The notes beneath the pieces were generated by a model that saw nothing but the letters and a program-made list of their open reading frames with translations, was not told where the DNA came from and searched no databases. Position numbers and translations under genes: made by a program. From contig JAKOGI010000026.1 of NCBI GenBank assembly GCA_029747015.1, positions 687,317 to 751,316 on the forward strand: 64,000 nt of DNA, given 5' to 3'. Below are positions 58,056 through 64,000 of this stretch, in pieces. Source of the stretch: Carnegiea gigantea. Taxonomy: Eukaryota; Streptophyta; Magnoliopsida; Caryophyllales; Cactaceae. Numbering within the stretch: the first letter of the stretch is position 1; each line of letters opens with the position of its first letter.

Positions 58056-59392
58056 TTGAGATAGCTCGGGTGTACTTAGCACCCGACCTGGTTTGCTAAG
58101 AATTTCTTCTCTTCTTTTCTTTTTCTCTCCTTTTTCTTTTTCTTTACTTTTTGTATGGTTTGCTATTTTTCTTTTTCTTTCTTATATATATGTATATATG
58201 TATAGTTGTTTTTGAGTCATATCCTTTTTTATTTTTGAGTCTTGTTAGGTTTTATTTTGTGGTTTTATGTTTCTTTACACTCCAAATGAGGACATTGTGA
58301 GATTTATGTGTGGGGGTGGGAAAACTTTGAAAAATTTTGATAAAAGAAAAAAAATTGAAAAAATTGAAAAAAAATTGAAAAACTTTGAAAAATTCTAAAA
58401 GATTTTTGTTTTTTTTTTTGGAGGCTTTGTACTATTCTGATTAGTTTAAATCCCCTATGCTTTGATTTTTTTAGGTTGTATGTAAGCGTGATGTGCATGA
58501 TAGATTTCCATCCTTAGTATGTCATTCTAAGCACTAATTCTAACCCCAAGTTCATTATCGATGTGTAATCCAATCCTTATTTATACTATCATCATTATCT
58601 GAAGGCTTTAGTCTTCCACTATTGACTCTCCCACTTGTCTTTGACACGATTACTTTGGTTTTATTTGCATTCCCCAAAAAAAAAATTGAAAATGAAAAGA
58701 AACAAAAGAAAAGGAAATGAAATGAAATTTAGAATGATAAGTATCCCTTTGAAGCATGCGCTACTGGGCGTTACCCTTTGAGGTAAGTGCTACTGGGTGT
58801 TACCCTTTGAGGCAATACTGCTACTGAAAAAGCTTGCTTCTTATGTTAATAAATCAGTAATATAGTTTGTGTCAGTCAAGTAGGATTGAGTTTGATTTCG
58901 GTAAACCTAAGCCTAGAATGATGATGCACTTGCACATGAGCACTGGGATGGATTTAAAGTCTTGATGTATGGTGGGGTGAAACGTTAGTGCTTTGATGTC
59001 ATTCATGGAGTAGAGAGCCTTGATGAGTACATTTTATTTATATGCAGGCTGATATCTTTACTGCATGGGTAATTTAGTTGATTAGAATGTGTATATATCT
59101 TTCCCCAGTTTTGTACATATTAATTTTTGAGGGAAAAACGACAAAAAACAAAAAACAATTTTCGAGTTTCTGTGTAAGTTTTTTTTTTATAGATTTTATG
59201 TGTATATCTTCTGCAAACCCTCGTGAGACCTTACTTGTCCACTAGGGGTAACTTAGGGGTTTAAATGGCTTGTTGCAAGTGTTAAGTGCAACTGTGATTC
59301 CTACAAAAGTAAGTTAGGATTTTATTTTCTTTTTTTAGGATTTTTACTTTTGTTTTACTCAAGGACGAGCAAAACTTAGGTGTTGGGGTACT
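58056..59392 (+). other. Gypsy 3' untranslated region
   Basis: No coding sequence. It contains T-rich and A-rich runs (58105-58430) and the 30-bp repeats at 58745-58826. A purine-rich GGTGTTGGGGTAC just before the 3' LTR is the likely polypurine tract. No additional (env-like) ORF is recognised. Confidence 0.65.
58745..58826 (+). repeat. About 30-bp tandem repeat in the gypsy 3' region
   Basis: CCCTTTGARG followed by GCTACTGGGYGTTA occurs about 2.7 times in tandem with small differences. Confidence 0.75.
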
Positions 59393-60584
59393 TGTTCAAC
59401 CTGAAATTATGATACTTTATACCCTTTTATTATCTAATGATTGCTTGAAATAAATTATTAAATTAGGATTTTAATGTTGTTTTTGTTTATTTTGTAGGAA
59501 TTTGAAAATTTGAAGGAAATGAATAACTTTTACATCAAAAAGTTTGTAGGACCAATAGAAGAGAAAAAGGAAAAAAAAAAAAAGCAATCCAGAACAGCAG
59601 AAGATTGAAGCCCAGTTTCGAGCCTAGCCCAACCAGCTCTCTCTCCTCTCTCTTTGGGTCGAGCCCAGCACTCTCCCTCTTTTCCTTTCCTCTTTTCCTT
59701 TCTTCTTTCCCTTGGGCCGACCCAGATATTTTCAATTCCTGAGCCCATCACGTTGCTCCAGCCTGCTTTCCTTAAGTCAGCGCATGCCCTGCACGTGACC
59801 ATCTTTCTTTCCCCCTTCCTTTTCTTCTTCTTCATCATTCGTTGCAGTCCAGACCCCCTGTCTTCTTCTTTCGTGCCCAGACCCGAAACAGAGCACAAAA
59901 CCTAGCACCCTTTCACCTTCATCTTCCTAGCCATTACCTCCTTCCTCTCTCCTCTTTCATGATACTTAATCATCACCATCATTAAGGCGACCGTAACAAT
60001 GCTTTGGTTGACCGTTAATTCGAATAATGGGGACGATCGAAGGGGTTGAACGGGCATTGGCAGTAAGCTTTTATGCAGTTCAAGTAGCAAGTAGATGGGC
60101 AAAGTAGATTAGGAGTGGTGGAGAGATTAGATTAGGTTTAATTTCCAGTTAATTTCCTTGCTTTTGTTTTCGGTTTCAGATTTTGTTTAAGATTCTCAAA
60201 ATTATTGTAATTGATTTCAATTTGGTTGAATCCAAGTGAGAAGTTTTGGGATTGGCATTGAAATTAACAAGTTTTTTTTTTCCTAAGCGTAAGTCATGAA
60301 TGCTTTGTTTGCTTTGTTGAAGTCGAATTCTGATGGCTTTGTCTACTAGGAAGCGTTGGATGCTATGTTCTTGACATTAGAGTGCTGCTTTTACTTGGTG
60401 GTGGTCCCAATGTTAATTTTCATATTCTTATCGCTAGTTAATCTACAATGCCAGACTATAGTTTAAAGGGTTGTTTCGTACGTTTAACTTAGCTGAATAG
60501 TAACCTAATTTCACAACTCATCCCTAAGGATCGACACCTTTAAGTATTAGAACGCTAAACAGTATACTTGCGGGATTCACAACA
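59393..60584 (+). repeat. 3' LTR of the gypsy element
   Basis: Begins TGTTCAACCTGAAATTATGA, ends GATTCACAACA, and is followed by the CTATT duplication. Confidence 0.9.
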
Positions 60585-62023
60585 CTATTTCATTGTTAAG
60601 TGCATCTGGGATAAGCTTAACATCATGTTCGATCAGATTCATTTCCCCTTGAAACTCCCAACCTAAAGGTGGTATTGTCAGAAGGAAAAAAGCCAAAGGT
60701 AATAGAGAGAAGAAAATAGCACGTATGCAGTGCTATAAACTGTGGAAATAAGGAACCTTGCACTTCAAATTGTCCTGAGTGAATTAAGGTACCTTCTTTT
60801 ATAATTACCCCTGTGTGGTTCCAAGCATTTGTTTCCAACTATGATCGCTAATGGATTGTAGACATGGAAACAACGAAGCACACAGTTCAGGGTTAGGCTA
60901 ATTTTGTGAACTTTCATTGCTACCTATGAGTTCACAGACTGTCGTTTTAGGAAATGATAGTAAAGAAGATGTCCTTAAATATGGATATATCATCTCAAAC
61001 TTCGTGAAGAGACTCCTCACGATGCTCTCTGTGCACCTAGGGTGTGACGTTCACTTGTGTCTTTTTCTTCTGATATTAGTTTTCTCTTTCGATTTTCATT
61101 TATTGTATACAATGGTAATTTGTTTGACCATGCAACATTGAAATGTGTTTTCAATGTTTTAGACGAAATAGAACAACTTCCATCTTTGCCTCATTTTTGA
61201 CTATGTTTTTAGGCATGCTCAATTTTACCCTAAAGGCCAAGATAGAGTTAACAAACAAGCTAAATATAGTCTTTTAAGACCTACCCACTAGGGTTAGGTT
61301 GCCTATGTGTGAGTCAAGTTTTGCTAGCAAAGCAACTATAAAGTCTTTTAGTAAGGCTTCGAGTGCTTTGAGTCCCTTGGAGTTCATTTACTCCGACATT
61401 TGCGGACCCTTGATTGTGAAAACACGTCATTGGAAAATTCGTTTCATAACTCTTATAGATGATTCATGATATAGTTTGTGTATTTATTAACTCTACGCTA
61501 TTAGGCACTTGATGTGTTCAAATACTTTATAGTGGAAGCGAAGATAGATAACAACTCCACATATCCCACAACAGAATGTTATTGTAGAGCGTAGGAATCA
61601 TATATTGCTTGACATGATCAGGTCAATAATGGCACATACTAACCTCCCAATTAGTTTTTGGGGGGGCGATGTGCTGCTTATCGACAGCTTATATTTTTAA
61701 CCATGTGCCAAACAAGAGTATATCTACTACACCATATAAGTTATGTTTTGGTAAAAAGTTATCCTTAGACCACTTACGTCCATGGGATCGGCTGGCTACA
61801 ATCCAACCCACAAACATGGTAAATTTGGTCCAAGAGCTACTAGGATGGTGTTCATAAGAGATCCTACGCATTCTAAATGAGATATGATGTATAGGAAACA
61901 CCATAATGGTGACATGACCGAAATGAATTCTCGCAATGTCGATTTTCTTGAAGAGTTCCTAAGAATTTGGTGAAATTTTTAAAAAAAAGGGACCTTGAAT
62001 TGTATGAATTACAACAAGACCTT
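60585..62023 (+). pseudogene. Copia continuation: gag end, protease and integrase relic
   Basis: The frame continues from 50555 with CIWDKLNIMFDQIHF (60601-60645). A damaged protease motif follows (WIVDMETTKHTVQ near 60855-60895; the catalytic DSG is lost). Integrase pieces are PLEFIYSDICGPL (61376-61414), then PQQNVIVERRNHILLDMI-like text (61565-61620) and FNHVPNKSISTTPYKLCFGK (61690-61755). Stops and frame changes are frequent, so it is the oldest layer of this nest. It is cut at 62023 by the second Sirevirus. Confidence 0.7.
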
Positions 62024-63601
62024 TGTTGAGTTCATGAGTATACAACCACAAGAGGGGGGTGAATTGTGGTGTCTGATTTTCGCGTTGTAAATAACAAACA
62101 CCCTCACAGAGGTTATTCTCAAATGACAAACACCCTGATAGCTTGTTTGCACGGGGTGTTCTCAAATATTGCAGATGCGAAAATCACCAAGATAAATGCG
62201 GAAAATAAAGCACACACAATTTTTACGTGGAAAACACCTCTAGCCCAACTGAGGTGTGAAAAACCACGACCTACCTCGTGTAGGATTTAACCACTTTCAC
62301 TAACGGGCTTCACACGTTACAAATGTAACACACCTTGTTACAACTTGCAACCACGTAACCTTCTTCCCAAAGACAGGTTACACCACGTCCAACCTTCGCA
62401 AGATTAGACACGTCCAAGTCCACACGACTAGGACACACTCACTCACTTTTCTGATCCAAGATCAGGGTTACAAACACCTTACAGGGGGTGCTTCTCACTA
62501 AGCAGATGTAAGGTACAATGAAGATCCTATTATGTCAATGGTTTGAAAACTCAAATCAAACACAGCTTGTCACGGTTTTGCTTTTCAGAATGAAGCTCAA
62601 GAATTTTAATGTGAAAACCGAGTTTCCTGATTTTTTCCAGATTTTTCAGAAAGCTGTGTTGCTTCTCTTTTTCAGTCTGAGTTTTTTCTATCTGCTTCTT
62701 GGCTTGGGCTATGGGAGAGAAAAGCTGCGGTTTTTAAACACAAGGTCCAACGGTCAAAAACCAAAGAATCAGCTAAGTATGGAAAATGATTTGCAAACAA
62801 AATATATTCTCCAATGGCTAATGATGAATTTATCCCAAAATATAAGGGATTTTGTTATCTTAAAAGATAACCCTTATCTTCCCATAGCCGTGAAGAGGTT
62901 TAAAGAGATTTTCAGCTTTTACCAAATCCGAAAATATAGTCATAGGAATCTTTTGATTTGGCAAATCTCCCAAACCTATTTTCGCAAATCTCCATAATAT
63001 TTTCAAGAACTATCCTCTCCAGAAAAATAGCAATTTTGAAATTCAAAGAAAGTATTCTGGAGATCTTGGCCAACCAAAATGAATTTTCAAAAAATAATCG
63101 GGTATGGCCACTGCAGTTCAGAGACACCCTAGGCACCCTGTTTGCAGGGTTGTTCGCAACTGGTGTTCTGAAGTACTTTAGCGCAAATACCAATTCAAGA
63201 GGTGTTTAAAATGATGTTTTCAATATTGGCATATTAACAAGAGTCTAATTAAATAAAACCTATATACCCAAGACTTCTTGTTTTGAACCAGTCATCTTGT
63301 CCGAGATTTGTAGAGCTGCTGTGAACACCAAGGCCACCTTGTTTGCTGGGGTTGTTCTTTGCATTGCTAGAGTTCAGGAACACGCTTTACAATCAACTGT
63401 CGAGATGGTGTTCTTGACTTAATATGGAATCACCAAGTAAAACCTGTCTAGAAGACTTGTTCTCACATGTAGCAAACCAGTTAATACAATAAAGATCACA
63501 AACACCAGTTAGGCCTGTTTGGAGATCGTGTTCGGAGCAACATTACTTGGACAAATTTTTACACTTGGATTTGTTATCATCAAAACTAAATATAATCAAC
63601 A
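62024..63601 (-). repeat. 3' LTR of the second Sirevirus (1578 bp)
   Basis: TGTTGA...TCAACA, without the 342-bp deletion seen in 27242-28508. It has its own changes, for example a diverged block at 62640-62720. Confidence 0.92.
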
Positions 63602-63618
63602 AATTCCCCCTTTTTGAT
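63602..63618 (-). promoter_or_regulatory. Polypurine tract of the second Sirevirus
   Basis: Same sequence and position as at 28509-28525. Confidence 0.85.
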
Positions 63619-63696
63619 GATGACAAACCAAGTGACCATATTGACAAAATTTAAACGCGCTTAACAACGTTTAATGCTGATAGGGATCTGCTGATA

Positions 63697-63780
63697 GGGA
63701 TCCTCTAGGTGCTAGGTCATATCTGGGATCCTCTAGGTGCTAGGTCATATCTGGGATCCTCTAGGTGCTAGGTCATATCT
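63697..63780 (-). repeat. 28-bp tandem repeats near the polypurine tract (copy 2)
   Basis: Three complete 28-bp units, preceded by a partial duplication (CTGATAGGGATC twice, 63678-63702). Confidence 0.92.
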
Positions 63781-64000
63781 GTCCATATGGTCTTATTCCC
63801 CCTTTTGGCATCATTAAAAAGCATAAGCAACAGGAGTAATGCAAGAAAAGCAATATAGAGCATAAGGTGCAAGTAGCATTAATAAAGGGATATTGCATTA
63901 AAAACATTACAATGCCAAAAAAACTGAGATGAGAGGAAACAACAGAACAGCCTAGAGAATCAGGGAGCAGGGGGTGGTTTCGTTTGCAGAGGGGGGATGC

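Larger units (their letters stand above)
50556..60584 (+). mobile_element. Athila/TAT-like Ty3/gypsy retrotransposon (10.0 kb), degraded
   Basis: LTRs are 50556-51741 and 59393-60584. A perfect CTATT duplication lies at 50551-50555 and 60585-60589. The order is primer-binding site, gag, protease, reverse transcriptase, RNase H, integrase. The LLDLGAS protease and the tRNA-Asp-type primer site indicate the Athila/TAT branch without a chromodomain. More than a dozen stops and several frameshifts make it inactive. It interrupts the older copia element. Confidence 0.9.
62024..64000 (-). mobile_element. Second Sirevirus copy, 3' part, running off the window
   Basis: It starts with an LTR like those at 27242 and 36322. 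The polypurine tract and internal 3' region (63602-64000) then follow in the same order and orientation as at 28509-28890. It is therefore the 3' end of a separate minus-strand element. The 5-bp flank is ACCTT; its partner is outside the window. Only the tail of ORF3 is reached. Confidence 0.9.

Noticed and set aside
27242..63601. The LTR at 62024 as the other end of the 27242 element
   Set aside because: The order LTR, polypurine tract, 28-bp repeats is repeated at 62024, so it is the 3' end of a second element. The first element already has both LTRs and its own target duplication.

Overview
This window is plant nuclear DNA, almost certainly from a flowering plant. It holds two intron-containing host genes and one tRNA gene in AT-rich sequence full of transposable elements (TEs). 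The host genes are a UDP-arabinopyranose mutase / reversibly glycosylated polypeptide gene (RGP/UAM) and an SBP-box transcription factor of the SPL6-like type with a miR156 site. The TE content (Sirevirus copia, Athila/TAT-like gypsy, L1-type LINE, hAT, Tourist-like and Mutator-like elements) is typical of a medium to large angiosperm genome. I cannot name the species.

Layout. 1-3.6 kb: a CACTA-like end, a MITE with an internal repeat array, and two hAT elements abutted on one target site. 3.86-6.94 kb: the RGP gene (3 exons, 359 aa). 7.2-7.8 kb: a LINE fragment and a second, decayed copy of the RGP 3' end. 8.04-8.11 kb: tRNA-Asp(GTC), minus strand. 8.45-10.74 kb: LTR-like sequence. 11.1-15.08 kb: the SPL gene, minus strand (3 coding exons, 531 aa). 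15.9-20 kb: a Tourist-like MITE, a Mutator-like MITE and two hAT MITEs.

20.06-39.2 kb is one nested block. A full-length but decayed L1-type LINE, flanked by a long target duplication and ending in poly(A), was invaded by an LTR retrotransposon now reduced to a 2.7-kb solo LTR. It was also invaded by a complete 10.7-kb Sirevirus-type copia element on the minus strand, with gag, pol, a third ORF, PBS, PPT and both LTRs.

39.2-47.2 kb is mostly intergenic, with a second pair of abutted hAT elements (41.35-44.34 kb) and a second Tourist-like MITE. From about 47.2 kb to the window end is a second nest. A very degraded copia element (plus strand) is split by a 10.0-kb Athila/TAT-like gypsy element with a perfect CTATT duplication (50556-60584). 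It is split again by a second Sirevirus copy that starts at 62024 and runs off the window.

The two host genes are unrelated in function: nucleotide-sugar metabolism for cell walls, and miR156-controlled development. No operon-like or multi-gene system is visible. The most notable structures are the two independent loci where a hAT element sits exactly at the edge of another hAT and shares its 8-bp target, the near-intact Sirevirus with an in-frame UGA between gag and pol, and the layered insertions that can be ordered in time.
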